DNA from: an uncultured Bacteroidia bacterium
GTDB taxonomy: Bacteria; Bacteroidota; Bacteroidia; Bacteroidales; Prolixibacteraceae
Assembly: GCA_903918045.1 (NCBI GenBank)
Contig: CAIXCY010000069.1
Location: 1-55,398, forward strand
DNA length: 55,398 bases
Reading direction: 5' to 3'
Shown: one piece after another, positions 8,175 through 16,295 of the stretch
Layout of the letters: the number at the start of each line of letters is the position of its first letter
Position numbering within the stretch: position 1 is the first letter of the stretch
Notes under the pieces: model-generated
What the model was told of the DNA's origin: nothing
What the model saw: only the letters and a program-made list of their open reading frames with translations
Database searches by the model: none
Translations under genes and position numbers: made by a program

Positions 8175-8714
8175 ATGCGCAAATTAGAAAACCAAGAGCT
8201 TTCACGACTTTCTGTCGAGGAATTTAAACAAGCCGGTAAAATGCCTATTACAGTCGTAATGGATAATGTAAGAAGCTGCAATAATGTAGGTTCAGTATTC
8301 CGCACCTCGGATGCCTTGCTTGTGAATAAGATCTGTTTGTGCGGGATTACCGCCACTCCGCCTGATAAAGAGATTCATAAGACAGCCCTTGGTGCGGAAA
8401 ATACTATTGTCTGGGAATACTTTTCGACCACGGAAGAGGCCGTTGAAATTCTCAGGAACGAGGGTTATACGATTATCGCCATCGAGCAGGTGGAGGGGAG
8501 TATTTCATTAAATGACTACAGACCTGAGCCGAATGAAAAGCTTGCACTAATTTTTGGCAATGAAGTAAGAGGTGTGCAACAGGAGGTGGTTACTCTTTGT
8601 GATAAAACCATCGAGATTCCTCAATTTGGGACCAAACACTCGTTTAATATCTCGGTGAGTGCGGGGATTGTGTTGTGGGATTTATTCAATAAACTGAAGC
8701 GAACTGGCAGCTAG
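8175..8714 (+). CDS. TrmH/SpoU-family RNA 2'-O-methyltransferase
   Basis: SPOUT-fold enzyme that methylates ribose 2'-OH in tRNA or rRNA. All three SpoU motifs are present: DNVRSCNNVGSVFRTSDA (motif 1), LIFGNEVRGV (motif 2) and IPQFGTKHSFNISVSAGIVL (motif 3, SAM-binding trefoil knot). I begin at the ATG at 8175, giving 179 residues with the N-terminus MRKLENQELSRLSVEEFK usual in Bacteroidota homologues. A TTG at 8142 in frame adds 11 unlikely residues. There is no N-terminal substrate-binding domain of the RlmB type. The specific nucleotide target cannot be told from sequence. Confidence 0.9.
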   Translation: MRKLENQELSRLSVEEFKQAGKMPITVVMDNVRSCNNVGSVFRTSDALLVNKICLCGITATPPDKEIHKTALGAENTIVWEYFSTTEEAVEILRNEGYTIIAIEQVEGSISLNDYRPEPNEKLALIFGNEVRGVQQEVVTLCDKTIEIPQFGTKHSFNISVSAGIVLWDLFNKLKRTGS

Positions 8715-8779
8715 CCTCTGGCTTGTTTTTCTCTGATATGAATTTATTCTTCTTTAATTGGCTGCAGTTTTAGTCCAAA

Positions 8780-9013
8780 CTACATTTCTTTTAACCATTT
8801 TAAGTCATCTTTTACCAATTGATCATGAGATATTAAATTTCCAGATTCAATATCCTCATCACTCAAATGAAGCATTAATATTTGTTCCTTCGTTAATTTC
8901 ACTATGTCATTGTCTGCAGAACTCTTATTAACCAGCTTATAAAGCGCAAATAGATAATCTTTATTATTAATTGTCAATAGTTTATCAATTATATTATTCC
9001 TAAATAAATAAAC
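8780..9013 (-). pseudogene. Orphan antitoxin-like protein, probably a remnant
   Basis: The open frame extends from 9082 to 8780 (100 codons), but only the part from about residue 24 onward looks like protein. RNNIIDKLLTINNKDYLFAL followed by the C-terminal LSDEDIESGNLISHDQL and DLKWLKEM resembles small Bacteroidota antitoxins that accompany RelE/ParE-type toxins. The first 23 codons are very AT-rich and overlap the promoter of the divergent DUF2975 gene. No ATG lies near the start of the conserved part in this frame; one occurs in another frame, which suggests frameshift decay or a non-ATG start. No toxin gene lies downstream. The conserved boundary is approximate, and a functional solitary antitoxin remains possible. 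Confidence 0.45.
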
Positions 9014-9035
9014 ATTGAAAATAGATATATAAATA

Positions 9036-9065
9036 TTGATATTCGATAAATTATATTTATATTTG
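9036..9065 (+). promoter_or_regulatory. Promoter of the DUF2975-HTH operon
   Basis: TTG at 9036-9038, 19 nt, then TATATTTG at 9058-9065: an exact match to the Bacteroidota consensus TTG-N19-TAnnTTTG. Transcription would begin near 9072, 19 nt before the ATG at 9091. The promoter lies within the AT-rich upstream part of the opposing antitoxin-like frame. Confidence 0.75.
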
Positions 9066-9090
9066 CGACATAATTTTAACATCGAACATT

Positions 9091-9639
9091 ATGTCATCAA
9101 AAACAGATTACATCTTTAAAGCACTCAATGTTGTTTCATGGATCATATTCGTTGGTGTCTGTATAGAGGCAGGGGGCTTTATTTTCAATACGTTCTTTAC
9201 TTTATTGCTTAACCCTGTTGGCGCAATTCGATTTTGGACCGAAGTGAATTTGTCTGAATTATATTATTACAATCAAAGGGATTATATTACAGTGACTTCG
9301 CTAATGATTATTGTAGCTGTTATGAGAGCTTTGATGTTTTACTTTATTGTGAAAATCTTTCACGAGAAGAAACTTAACCTCTCACAACCATTCAATGAAA
9401 CCGTAAGACGTTTTATCTTAAGGATTGCCTATTTGGGATTAGGTATTGGATTATTTTCTTTTTGGGGTGCAAAATATTCCGAAGGATTAGTGAATAAAGG
9501 GGTAAAAATACCGGATTTACAATATTTAAGGTTAGGTGGAGCTGACGTGTGGTTGTTTATGGGCATTACACTACTGATCATTGCTCAGATTTTCAAAAAA
9601 GGGATTGAACTGCAAAACGAAAACGGCTTAACCGTATAA
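9091..9639 (+). CDS. DUF2975 membrane protein
   Basis: A 182-residue integral membrane protein with four hydrophobic segments at about 10-38, 64-87, 110-127 and 151-167, matching the DUF2975 family. Function is unknown. In many bacteria the family is encoded directly upstream of a small Cro/C1-type repressor, as here with a 3-nt gap, which suggests a regulated membrane sensor or an autoregulated pair. The FILRIAYLGLGIGLFSFWG stretch and the KIFHEKKLNLSQPFN loop are typical of the family. Start and promoter agree. Confidence 0.82.
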   Translation: MSSKTDYIFKALNVVSWIIFVGVCIEAGGFIFNTFFTLLLNPVGAIRFWTEVNLSELYYYNQRDYITVTSLMIIVAVMRALMFYFIVKIFHEKKLNLSQPFNETVRRFILRIAYLGLGIGLFSFWGAKYSEGLVNKGVKIPDLQYLRLGGADVWLFMGITLLIIAQIFKKGIELQNENGLTV

Positions 9640-9642
9640 GCA

Positions 9643-9855
9643 ATGTCCATAATTGTAAATTTAGATGTCATGATGGCAAAACGGAAAATGTCGTTAAACG
9701 AACTTTCCGAAAAAGTGGATTTAACGCTTTCCAATCTTTCTATTTTGAAAACCGGAAAGGCAAAAGCAATTCGTTTTACAACCTTAGAAGTTATTTGCAA
9801 GGTATTGAATTGTCAGCCTGGTGATATTCTCGAATATCGTGAAATTGAGAAATGA
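9643..9855 (+). CDS. Small XRE/Cro-C1-type HTH regulator
   Basis: A 70-residue DNA-binding protein that is essentially only a helix-turn-helix: MSLNELSEKVDLTLSNLSIL is helix 2 and the recognition helix, followed by KTGKAKAIRFTTLEVICKVL and NCQPGDILEY. It resembles the YozG-like regulators paired with DUF2975 proteins. It is 3 nt downstream of that gene and certainly co-transcribed with it. It probably controls its own operon, but no clear operator is visible at 9036-9090. Confidence 0.88.
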   Translation: MSIIVNLDVMMAKRKMSLNELSEKVDLTLSNLSILKTGKAKAIRFTTLEVICKVLNCQPGDILEYREIEK

Positions 9856-9868
9856 CCATTGTAGAGAT

Positions 9869-9900
9869 GCTTTAGTGATTTAAGCTTTAAATCATTAAGC
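9869..9900. terminator. Bidirectional terminator-like hairpin
   Basis: TGATTTAA and TTAAATCA form an 8-bp stem around a GCT loop, with outer GCTT...AAGC pairs. It sits between the convergent HTH and M48 protease genes and covers the M48 stop codon at 9895-9897. It is AU-rich, so strength is uncertain. Confidence 0.5.
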
Positions 9901-10827
9901 AAACTGATCGAGTAAGGCGATCCTTTTTTCAATTGGTGGGTGGGTTGAAAAAAAATTGCTTAGTGAGAATTTCTTCTCTTCAGGCTGCGGATTTTCGATA
10001 AACAACTGTGCAATATCGCGACGTTCGACGGCTTCAATCAATGGATCCTGACTGATTTTCCGTAAGGCGTTAGCCAGGGCGTAAGGTTTGCGGGTCATCT
10101 CCGCCGCACCGGCATCAGCCATATACTCACGGGATCTCGAAATGCCGAATCGAAGCAGGATCGCAATCAGGTAACATACGGCTGAGATTACCAGCGCAAT
10201 AACGATCACCACTCCGCCGTTTTTGTTCTCCCTGTCCCTTGTAAATGCTCCAAACTGAAGGCTTCGAAGTGCCATCTGGGCGATAAAGGCAAAAATACCT
10301 ACGAAAATAATTGAGATGATCATTAACCTCACATCGCGGTTCAGGATATGAGAAAGTTCATGGGCGATTACCCCTTCGAGTTCATCGTCATTTAGTTTAT
10401 CGATAATTCCGCGCGAAAGCGAAACAGAAAAGGTTCGTTCATTGATTCCACTCGCGAAAGCATTTAGAGAGTTGTCTTCAATAATATAAATATGAGGGGT
10501 CTTCATCCCTTTGGAGATGCAGAGATTTTCGACAAGGTTATAGACCCGCTTGTTCTCCATGCGTGCCAAAGGTTTTGATCCGGTGGCCATTTGGATCATC
10601 GAATTGTGAAAAAACCAGGCAATGATAAACCAGATCGAAGTTCCGATAATCACAAAAGGAACGATACTCACAAATGAGTCATTAATCATTTGGGGATCCT
10701 GTTGCCGCGAAGTGAAGAACAAAAAAGCATAAACCATCCCAAGGAGTACCATTGGAAAAGCAATAATCAGGAGGACACTGTTGAAGTTGTTTCTCCTGAT
10801 TTGTGTCTGTATGCCGACGTAGGTCAT
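9895..10827 (-). CDS. M48-family zinc metalloprotease (HtpX-like)
   Basis: Membrane-bound metalloprotease of the Ste24/HtpX type that degrades damaged membrane proteins. Two N-terminal membrane segments (about 17-39 and 53-72) precede the zinc site HELSH in EGVIAHELSHILNRDV (H156, E157, H160). The third ligand region is SRSREYMADAGAAEMT, and two further hydrophobic segments (about 168-187 and 203-224) lie between. The C-terminal STHPPIEKRIALL is the HtpX landmark. Length of 310 residues fits. The start ATG overlaps the stop of the upstream lemA gene by 1 nt, so translation is coupled; lemA-htpX pairs are a known arrangement. Confidence 0.92.
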   Translation of the reverse strand: MTYVGIQTQIRRNNFNSVLLIIAFPMVLLGMVYAFLFFTSRQQDPQMINDSFVSIVPFVIIGTSIWFIIAWFFHNSMIQMATGSKPLARMENKRVYNLVENLCISKGMKTPHIYIIEDNSLNAFASGINERTFSVSLSRGIIDKLNDDELEGVIAHELSHILNRDVRLMIISIIFVGIFAFIAQMALRSLQFGAFTRDRENKNGGVVIVIALVISAVCYLIAILLRFGISRSREYMADAGAAEMTRKPYALANALRKISQDPLIEAVERRDIAQLFIENPQPEEKKFSLSNFFSTHPPIEKRIALLDQFA

Positions 10828-11387
10828 TAATTAAAGCTGATTTTTGGCGGTTCCTCCATTGTAGCACGATCCTGTCCAAGGTCGAACATTGTTTCGCGTC
10901 TGAATCCGAAGTTGTTCGCAATAAGATTCGAAGGAAAAGTTTCGATACCTGTATTGTATTCAGTAGTGGCAGCGTTGAAATATCGGCGTACTGCGGCCAG
11001 TTTATTTTCGATATCGCTTAATTCCTCCTGAAGTTGCAGGAAGTTTTGATTAGCTTTTAGATCGGGATAGGCTTCAACCGACACCTTTAATCCCTGTAAT
11101 GCAGACGAGAGCTGGGTCTCAGTTTTGATTTTATCGTCAATTGTTGTGGCGCTCATCGCTGCAGTTCTTGCTTCGGTAACCCGCATAAGCAACTCCCTTT
11201 CATGGGTGGCATATCCCTTTACGGTCTCAACAAGCTGAGGAATAAGGTCGTGCCGTTGACGCAGTTGAACATCAATATCTGCAAAGGCATTTTGTCTTGT
11301 ATTGCGAAGGCGCACCAGCGAATTGTAGATGCCAATCAGCCAGAATACAATAACAACAAGAACAACCAGAATAATAATGAAAGGCAT
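10827..11387 (-). CDS. lemA: LemA family protein
   Basis: A 186-residue LemA protein: one N-terminal membrane anchor (MPFIIILVVLVVIVFWLIGI) followed by the conserved helical domain with YNSLVRLRNTRQNAFADIDV and QLRQRHDLIPQLVETVKGYA. Later landmarks are KVSVEAYPDLKANQNFLQLQ and RRYFNAATTEYNTGIETFPS. The molecular function of the family is not settled. I start at the ATG at 11387; the longer frame to 11441 adds 18 residues before the anchor and crosses the candidate promoter. It is translationally coupled to the M48 protease downstream. A second lemA occurs at 26776-27369 in a different context. Confidence 0.9.
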   Translation of the reverse strand: MPFIIILVVLVVIVFWLIGIYNSLVRLRNTRQNAFADIDVQLRQRHDLIPQLVETVKGYATHERELLMRVTEARTAAMSATTIDDKIKTETQLSSALQGLKVSVEAYPDLKANQNFLQLQEELSDIENKLAAVRRYFNAATTEYNTGIETFPSNLIANNFGFRRETMFDLGQDRATMEEPPKISFN

Positions 11388-11416
11388 AATGATGAATTTT
11401 AGGTGACTTAATAGAA

Positions 11417-11424
11417 CAAATTTA
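11417..11424 (-). promoter_or_regulatory. Promoter -7 element for lemA-M48
   Basis: On the minus strand TAAATTTG matches TAnnTTTG exactly, 30 nt upstream of the preferred lemA start at 11387. No TTG lies at the ideal spacing; one is 14 nt upstream. Confidence 0.45.
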
Positions 11425-11498
11425 CGAATATGTGGAAACAATTTCTCGATTGGAGGTTTTTTTTATAATCAAAGGTGAATGTTTCGGATTGATTGATT

Positions 11499-11540
11499 CT
11501 GGCTACTTGCAACTGGCTACTTGTAACTTGCAGCTGGCTG
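11499..11540 (+). repeat. Intergenic heptamer array, six 7-nt units
   Basis: Exactly 42 nt that split into CTGGCTA, CTTGCAA, CTGGCTA, CTTGTAA, CTTGCAG and CTGGCTG. The unit family matches the heptamer inside two histidine kinase genes at 50387-50419 and 52523-52555. Confidence 0.75.
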
Positions 11541-11609
11541 ATATTACTGCTCAGGAAAGTGTATTGTCTTTCCTGGAGTTAGTCCATGCAAAATCATGTG
11601 GTTCTAGTC

Positions 11610-11641
11610 CTGCCAGCAGCTAGTCGCCCAAAGCCAGTTGC
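11610..11641 (-). repeat. Heptamer array, inverted copy
   Basis: On the minus strand it reads in 7-nt steps as CTGGCTT, TGGGCGA, CTAGCTG and CTGGCAG, so it is an inverted, degraded relative of 11499-11540, about 70 nt away. Confidence 0.55.
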
Positions 11642-11782
11642 TCTAAATTCTGCTAAATCATTATTTTATGGAGAGCAATAAATTATTGCAAATAGAATCT
11701 GATCTTATTCCGGAAAGTTTTATTTTTACGATTCGTATGACTTTTCAGAATTCAACAATTAATAATAAAAAAATCAGTAAAA

Positions 11783-13573
11783 ATGATTAACCGACTTATT
11801 GGAGAGATGCCTAAAATTGGCATTCGACCTGTGATTGACGGCCGTCTTCAGGGGGTTAGAGAATCACTTGAGGTTCAGACCATAAATATGGCAAAGGCAG
11901 CTGCTCAGCTTATATCTGAGAATCTGCGTTTCCCGAACGGACAAAAAGTGGAATGTATAATAGCTGACCATACTATCGGTGGTGTTGCAGAAGCGGCGAT
12001 GTGTGCCGATCAGTTTTCACGCGCAGGTGTTGGCGTATCGCTTACTGTTACCCCCTGCTGGTGCTACGGTACAGAAGTTATGGATACCGATCCGTTATTG
12101 CCAAAAGCTGTCTGGGGTTTTAACGGAACAGAGCGTCCGGGTGCCGTTTATCTTGCTGCCGCGCTTGCCGGTTATGCACAGAAAGGTTTACCTGCTTTCG
12201 GAATTTATGGCCGCGATGTACAGGATTCAAGAGATACCTCAATTCCTGAAGATGTAAAAGGGAAGATCCTGCAGTTTGCAAAAGCCGGTCTTGCCGTAGC
12301 GCAGATGCGTAATAAATCGTATTTATCTATTGGCGGAATGTCGATGGGTATTGCAGGTTCGTATGTTGATCAGGAGTTTTTGCTCGATTACCTGGGTATT
12401 CGTACAGAGGTGGTCGATATGTCGGAGATCTCCCGTCGGGCAGAACGTGGTATTTATGACCATGCCGAATTTGAGAAAGCATTGGCATGGGTGAAACAAA
12501 ACTGTAAAGAGGGAAAAGATCCGAACAAAGCGGATAAACAACTTTCTGCCAAGCGCAAAACCTGGGAGTGGGAGATGGTTGTTAAGATGACCCTCATTGC
12601 GCGTGACCTGATGATTGGTAATCCGGTACTGGCTGAGATGGGTTATGGCGAAGAGGCGTTGGGACGCAACGCCATTGCTGGCGGTTTCCAGGGTCAGCGT
12701 CAGTGGACCGATCATTTGCCAAACGGAGATTTCATGGAGGCGATCCTAAACTCCTCTTTTGACTGGAACGGAATACGTCAGGCATTTATTGTGGCAACTG
12801 AAAACGATTCCTTAAATGGTGTTGCGATGTTGTTTGGACATCTACTCACCAATACTGCCCAGATATTTTCTGATGTTCGCACTTACTGGAGTCCAGACTC
12901 TGTAGAGCGTGTAACAGGCAAAAAGCTTACAGGTAAAGCTTCAGAAGGGATCATTCACCTGATTAATTCAGGTTCAACAACCCTCGATGCGACAGCTAAA
13001 CAGCTTAAGGATGGTCAACCTGCGATGAAACCATTCTGGGAGATCTCCGAATCTGAGGCTCAGGCATGTCTTGATGCAACAGATTGGCCGGCTGCTGATC
13101 TGGGCTATTTCCGTGGCGGTGGTTATTCTTCGCATTTCAAAACTGAAGGGGAGATGCCTGTCACAATGTCCAGGATCAACCTAATTAAGGGGATTGGTCC
13201 GGTTCTTCAGATCGCAGAGGGGTGGACAATTCAATTGCCTGAAGATGTCCATACCACACTTGATGCGCGTACAAATCCAACCTGGCCAACAACATGGTTC
13301 GCACCACGATTGACAGGCAAAGGGGCTTTTGCCGATGTCTATAATGTAATGGCAAACTGGGGTGCAAACCACGGAGCAATCAGCTACGGACATGTTGGAA
13401 GTGAGCTTATTTCATTGGCTGCGATGCTCCGGATTCCTGTTTCGATGCATAATGTTGCAGATGAGAAAATTTTCCGGCCTGCTGTCTGGAATGCCTTTGG
13501 AATGGATAAAGAGGGTTCCGATTACCGTGCCTGCGATACCTATGGACCGGTATATGGCAAAACGAGAAAGTAG
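11783..13573 (+). CDS. fucI: L-fucose isomerase
   Basis: Isomerises L-fucose to L-fuculose, the entry step of fucose catabolism (also D-arabinose to D-ribulose); cytosolic Mn2+ enzyme. The 596-residue length is close to the E. coli enzyme. Recognisable segments are [20 protein letters not shown] at the N-terminus, [60 protein letters not shown] with active-site acid residues, and the C-terminal [15 protein letters not shown]. No kinase, aldolase or FucP-type permease lies next to it; an exported sulfatase follows after 339 nt. The start is the ATG at 11783. A strong terminator follows. Confidence 0.96.
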   Translation: MINRLIGEMPKIGIRPVIDGRLQGVRESLEVQTINMAKAAAQLISENLRFPNGQKVECIIADHTIGGVAEAAMCADQFSRAGVGVSLTVTPCWCYGTEVMDTDPLLPKAVWGFNGTERPGAVYLAAALAGYAQKGLPAFGIYGRDVQDSRDTSIPEDVKGKILQFAKAGLAVAQMRNKSYLSIGGMSMGIAGSYVDQEFLLDYLGIRTEVVDMSEISRRAERGIYDHAEFEKALAWVKQNCKEGKDPNKADKQLSAKRKTWEWEMVVKMTLIARDLMIGNPVLAEMGYGEEALGRNAIAGGFQGQRQWTDHLPNGDFMEAILNSSFDWNGIRQAFIVATENDSLNGVAMLFGHLLTNTAQIFSDVRTYWSPDSVERVTGKKLTGKASEGIIHLINSGSTTLDATAKQLKDGQPAMKPFWEISESEAQACLDATDWPAADLGYFRGGGYSSHFKTEGEMPVTMSRINLIKGIGPVLQIAEGWTIQLPEDVHTTLDARTNPTWPTTWFAPRLTGKGAFADVYNVMANWGANHGAISYGHVGSELISLAAMLRIPVSMHNVADEKIFRPAVWNAFGMDKEGSDYRACDTYGPVYGKTRK

Positions 13574-13579
13574 GGAATA

Positions 13580-13614
13580 TAGACTTTTAGGCTATAGACT
13601 ATTAGGCTTTTAGG
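13580..13614 (+). repeat. TAG-phased 7-8-nt array, copy 2
   Basis: TAG at 13580, 13588, 13595, 13603 and 13611, spacings 8, 7, 8 and 8, identical to the first spacings of the copy at 5680. The fucI stop TAG is at 13571. CAGCCTAAAAACCTAA at 13649-13664 is a partial inverted partner. Confidence 0.75.
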
Positions 13615-13680
13615 GTATCCGGAATATGGTTCTTATCCAATACACCTTCAGCCTAAAAACCTAACAAGCTCTTAATCCCT

Positions 13681-13732
13681 CCGGCAGTTTATCTTTGGTG
13701 TTTATCAACGAAGGTATACTGCCGGATTTTTT
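13681..13732 (+). terminator. Intrinsic terminator after fucI
   Basis: CCGGCAGT (13681-13688) pairs perfectly with ACTGCCGG (13718-13725). A second inner stem TATCTT/AAGGTA follows across a T-T mismatch, and ATTTTTT follows the stem: a textbook Rho-independent terminator. Confidence 0.88.
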
Positions 13733-13808
13733 CTGCAATCATAATTTTACGTGATAGAATCAAGTCCTATAAGGATGTAGAGGCAATATCAGGAATTGAA
13801 AATTTAAA

Positions 13809-13848
13809 CGCAGAGAGTCGCTAAGGGAAATCGCAGAGGGTCGCAAAG
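13809..13848 (+). repeat. Pair of 17-nt direct repeats
   Basis: CGCAGAGAGTCGCTAAG (13809-13825) and CGCAGAGGGTCGCAAAG (13832-13848) match at 15 of 17 positions with a 23-nt period. I recall similar CGCAGAG/CGCAAAG strings as common between genes in this phylum. Confidence 0.5.
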
Positions 13849-13912
13849 TATTTAAGTGTAAAAGCTTCAAGGAAGATGAAGCATTTGAATTAATAGATTT
13901 TTATTTCTTGCT

Positions 13913-15403
13913 ATGAAAATTATGACCAAGCTTCCGGCAGTGTTGTTCTTTAGCGGATTATCACTGTTTGTCCAGGCCAGAAAGCCGAATATCCTCTTTC
14001 TGTTTGCGGATGATCAGCGGGCTGATGCTCTTGGGATTTCTGGGAATCATTACATCCGGACTCCAAATATTGATAATCTGGCCAGAAGTGGTGTCCGCTT
14101 TACCAGTTGTTATGTTATGGGTGGGCATCATGGTGCAATTTGTGCCCCCAGCCGTGCAATGCTTATGAGCGGTAAAAGTCTTTTCCATGTTTACGACAGG
14201 CTTGAAGGGGTACATACGATGCCAATGCATTTTGCCGACAATGGCTACGAAACTTTTGGAACCGGGAAGTGGCATAATGGCGCTCAAACCTTTGAAGCTT
14301 CGTTTCAAAATGGGAAGAATGTGTTTATCGGGGGGATGGCAGATCATTATAAGGTTCCCTGCCGTGATTTAGGGGCAGATGGAAAACTTACTTCCCCTGT
14401 AACTAAGGGGTACTCAACAGATCTTTTTGCAGGCGCTGCAACCGATTTTATCAATGAATATGCGGCAGAAAAGCGGGAGAATCCTTTCTTTTGTTACGTT
14501 GCATTCACTGCGCCCCATGATCCCCGCTCTCCGCGAAAAGATTATATCGGAATGTATCCTCCTGAATCGATTCCTGTCCCGGGAAATTTTCAGAAAGTTC
14601 ACCCTTTTAAATTTGACCAGCTGGATCTGAGAGATGAGAATCTTGCTCCGTGGCCAAGAACCCCTGAGATAATACAGGAATCTTTGGCTGACTATTATGC
14701 CCTTATCACGCACCTCGATGCGAAGGTGGGAGAGCTTATAGAAACACTCAAGAGAGACGGGCTTTTTGGAAATACGATAATTGTTTATGCCGCAGATAAC
14801 GGATTGGCGATTGGAAGCCATGGCCTGTTGGGGAAACAGGATGTCTATGAGCATAGTACAAATGTTCCATTAATTATCTCAGGCCCCGGGATTCCACGGG
14901 AAAAAGTAAGTCAGGCACTCGTTTACCTCTATGATTTATTCCCGACATTAAGTGGTTTATGTGAAATCGCGGTCCCTTCGGGTGTAGACGGGCAAAATCT
15001 GACACCTATAATAATGGGTGAAATTACCGGAGTTCGGGATGCGCTTTATACCGCTTACCGGAATACTGCCAGAGCAGTAAGGAAGGGAGACTGGAAAATT
15101 ATTTTTTATCCTCAGCAAAATTTCATCCAGTTATTTAACCTTGGGAAAGATCCCTTTGAGATTAATAACCTGGCTAAACTTCCTGAATCTCAAGCTAAAA
15201 TTGAGGAGATGATGGCGCTTATGCTTGAACTCCATAAAGCGAATGATGATACCGCCTCAATGAATCCGAAAACGATACTTCCACTCGAATATGACTATAC
15301 TCAGTTACATCAGCATCCCGATGAGTGGCAACCTGAATATACGCTGAAAAAGTATTTTAAAGGTGTTGATTTAGAAAAAGCTAAGAAGAACTCAGAACAC
15401 TAA
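13913..15403 (+). CDS. Exported sulfatase (formylglycine type)
   Basis: Sulfate ester hydrolase of the alkaline-phosphatase superfamily, exported by the signal peptide MKIMTKLPAVLFFSGLSLFV. The metal-binding DD pair is D33-D34 (LFADDQRADALG). The sulfatase signature is C77-A-P-S-R81 in ICAPSRAMLMSGK; C77 is the residue converted to formylglycine by a maturase not seen in this window. TGKWHNG and AADNGLAIGSHGLLGKQDVY complete the active site. At 496 residues it fits family S1. Its position after L-fucose isomerase suggests a sulfated fucose-containing glycan as substrate, an inference only. An acetyltransferase gene follows after 4 nt. Confidence 0.92.
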   Translation: MKIMTKLPAVLFFSGLSLFVQARKPNILFLFADDQRADALGISGNHYIRTPNIDNLARSGVRFTSCYVMGGHHGAICAPSRAMLMSGKSLFHVYDRLEGVHTMPMHFADNGYETFGTGKWHNGAQTFEASFQNGKNVFIGGMADHYKVPCRDLGADGKLTSPVTKGYSTDLFAGAATDFINEYAAEKRENPFFCYVAFTAPHDPRSPRKDYIGMYPPESIPVPGNFQKVHPFKFDQLDLRDENLAPWPRTPEIIQESLADYYALITHLDAKVGELIETLKRDGLFGNTIIVYAADNGLAIGSHGLLGKQDVYEHSTNVPLIISGPGIPREKVSQALVYLYDLFPTLSGLCEIAVPSGVDGQNLTPIIMGEITGVRDALYTAYRNTARAVRKGDWKIIFYPQQNFIQLFNLGKDPFEINNLAKLPESQAKIEEMMALMLELHKANDDTASMNPKTILPLEYDYTQLHQHPDEWQPEYTLKKYFKGVDLEKAKKNSEH

Positions 15404-15407
15404 TTTA

Positions 15408-15947
15408 ATGGCCATCACTATGGAATTTAGGATAAAATCATGTACAGAAGAACAATTGCCTGAAATCAGGGAGATATTTAATGAGGCGATACTTCATTCC
15501 ACTGCCTTGTACGATTATAAGCTACGTACGATGGAGGTTATGAATAGCTGGTATGCGGAAAAACAACATGGAAAATATCCTATTATTGGTGTTTTCGACC
15601 GCGATAATTCTCTTTTGGGGTTTGGTTCCTACGGGTCATTTCGTGTCAGACCCGCCTATAAATATACGATAGAACATTCTGTTTATGTGAGGAAAGATCA
15701 ACGGGGTAAAGGAATTGGAAGATTGTTGCTTAAGGAGATTATAAGAGTGGCGGCAGAACAGGATTATCACGTTCTCATAGGTGGTATTGATGCCTCAAAT
15801 CTGGAAAGCATCCGCTTGCACGAAAAAGAGGGGTTTGTTTTTAACGGGATAATCCGTGAAGCCGGATTTAAATTTGGACGGTGGCTCGACCTTGCGTTTT
15901 ACCAGCTGATTTTGGATACCCCTTTAAATCCGGTAGAGGATTATTAA
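15408..15947 (+). CDS. GNAT N-acetyltransferase (phosphinothricin/MnaT-like)
   Basis: Acetyl-CoA-dependent N-acetyltransferase of 179 residues. The acetyl-CoA loop is VRKDQRGKGIGRLLLKEI (about 95-112), the R/QxxGxG/A motif A, and GGIDASNLESIRLHEKEGF is motif B. The profile (IREIFNEAI, ALYDYKLRTMEVMNSWY, FGRWLDLAFYQL) is that of the Pat/MnaT group, which acetylates phosphinothricin-like compounds or methionine derivatives. The true substrate is unknown. ATG at 15408 is used; an ATG at 15420 is equally possible. It is 4 nt from the sulfatase, so co-transcribed, though a functional link is not obvious. Confidence 0.88.
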   Translation: MAITMEFRIKSCTEEQLPEIREIFNEAILHSTALYDYKLRTMEVMNSWYAEKQHGKYPIIGVFDRDNSLLGFGSYGSFRVRPAYKYTIEHSVYVRKDQRGKGIGRLLLKEIIRVAAEQDYHVLIGGIDASNLESIRLHEKEGFVFNGIIREAGFKFGRWLDLAFYQLILDTPLNPVEDY

Positions 15948-15960
15948 TATGAGATACTAA

Positions 15961-15984
15961 TGGAACACTGATGACACTGATCGA
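15961..15984 (+). repeat. 24-nt dispersed repeat, copy 2
   Basis: Begins TGGAACACTGATGACACTG and matches 5725-5748 at 19 of 24 positions. Confidence 0.55.
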
Positions 15985-16170
15985 ATAGCTAAACACAGCT
16001 AGAAAAAGTAAGAATTAACTATATTTCCCTTTGCTTTATAAGGAGATTCCTTGTCTTAAAATATTTCTCATTCCCGTTTAAGTAATTATTTTGATTTTTT
16101 TTGTTTTCATTGTGGCTTACAGCCTCCTTTATAACTCTTTTTAAATCTCCTATCATTTAATATGTTTTTT

Positions 16171-16295
16171 CAAATCCGGCGGGTTTGTACGTTTATAGAA
16201 ATTTGACTTTTGAAAGATAGGTATGACTCCGCCGAGTCATACCTGATATTCTTAATTTCTTTGTCTATAAACATACGACCTCGCTGAGGTCATTA
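16171..16295. repeat. Three-hairpin composite element
   Basis: Hairpin 1 is CAAATCCGGCGGGTTTG (16171-16187). Hairpin 2 (16219-16244) has perfect 11-bp arms AGGTATGACTC and GAGTCATACCT around CGCC. Hairpin 3 (16277-16291) is GACCTC-GCT-GAGGTC. An outer inverted pair, GTACGTTTATAGA (16187-16199) and TCTATAAACATAC (16264-16276), encloses hairpin 2. A degraded copy is at 5881-6002. Confidence 0.75.

Larger units (their letters stand above)
11388..11782. other. Intergenic region between lemA and fucI
   Basis: About 395 bases between divergent genes, with no credible gene; a 63-codon frame here is mostly repeat. It holds the lemA -7 element, a heptamer array (11499-11540), a hairpin CAGGAAAG...CTTTCCTG near 11553-11576, an inverted heptamer array (11610-11641) and an AT-rich leader before fucI. 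I see no exact TAnnTTTG for fucI; TATTTTTA at 11721-11728 is the closest. Confidence 0.55.
13574..13912. other. Intergenic region fucI to sulfatase
   Basis: No gene in these 339 bases. In order: TAG-phased array (13580-13614), a partial inverted partner (13649-13664), a strong terminator (13681-13732), a pair of 17-nt direct repeats (13809-13848) and an AT-rich leader before the sulfatase ATG. The sulfatase therefore probably has its own promoter, though no exact -7 box is seen. Confidence 0.6.

Noticed and set aside
8711-8731. Terminator after the RNA methyltransferase gene
   Set aside because: Only a 4-bp AGCC/GGCT stem precedes the T-run; too weak to list.
11432-11623. 63-codon plus-strand frame upstream of fucI
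   Set aside because: About a quarter of it is the heptamer array, it has no family resemblance and it overlaps the lemA promoter region.
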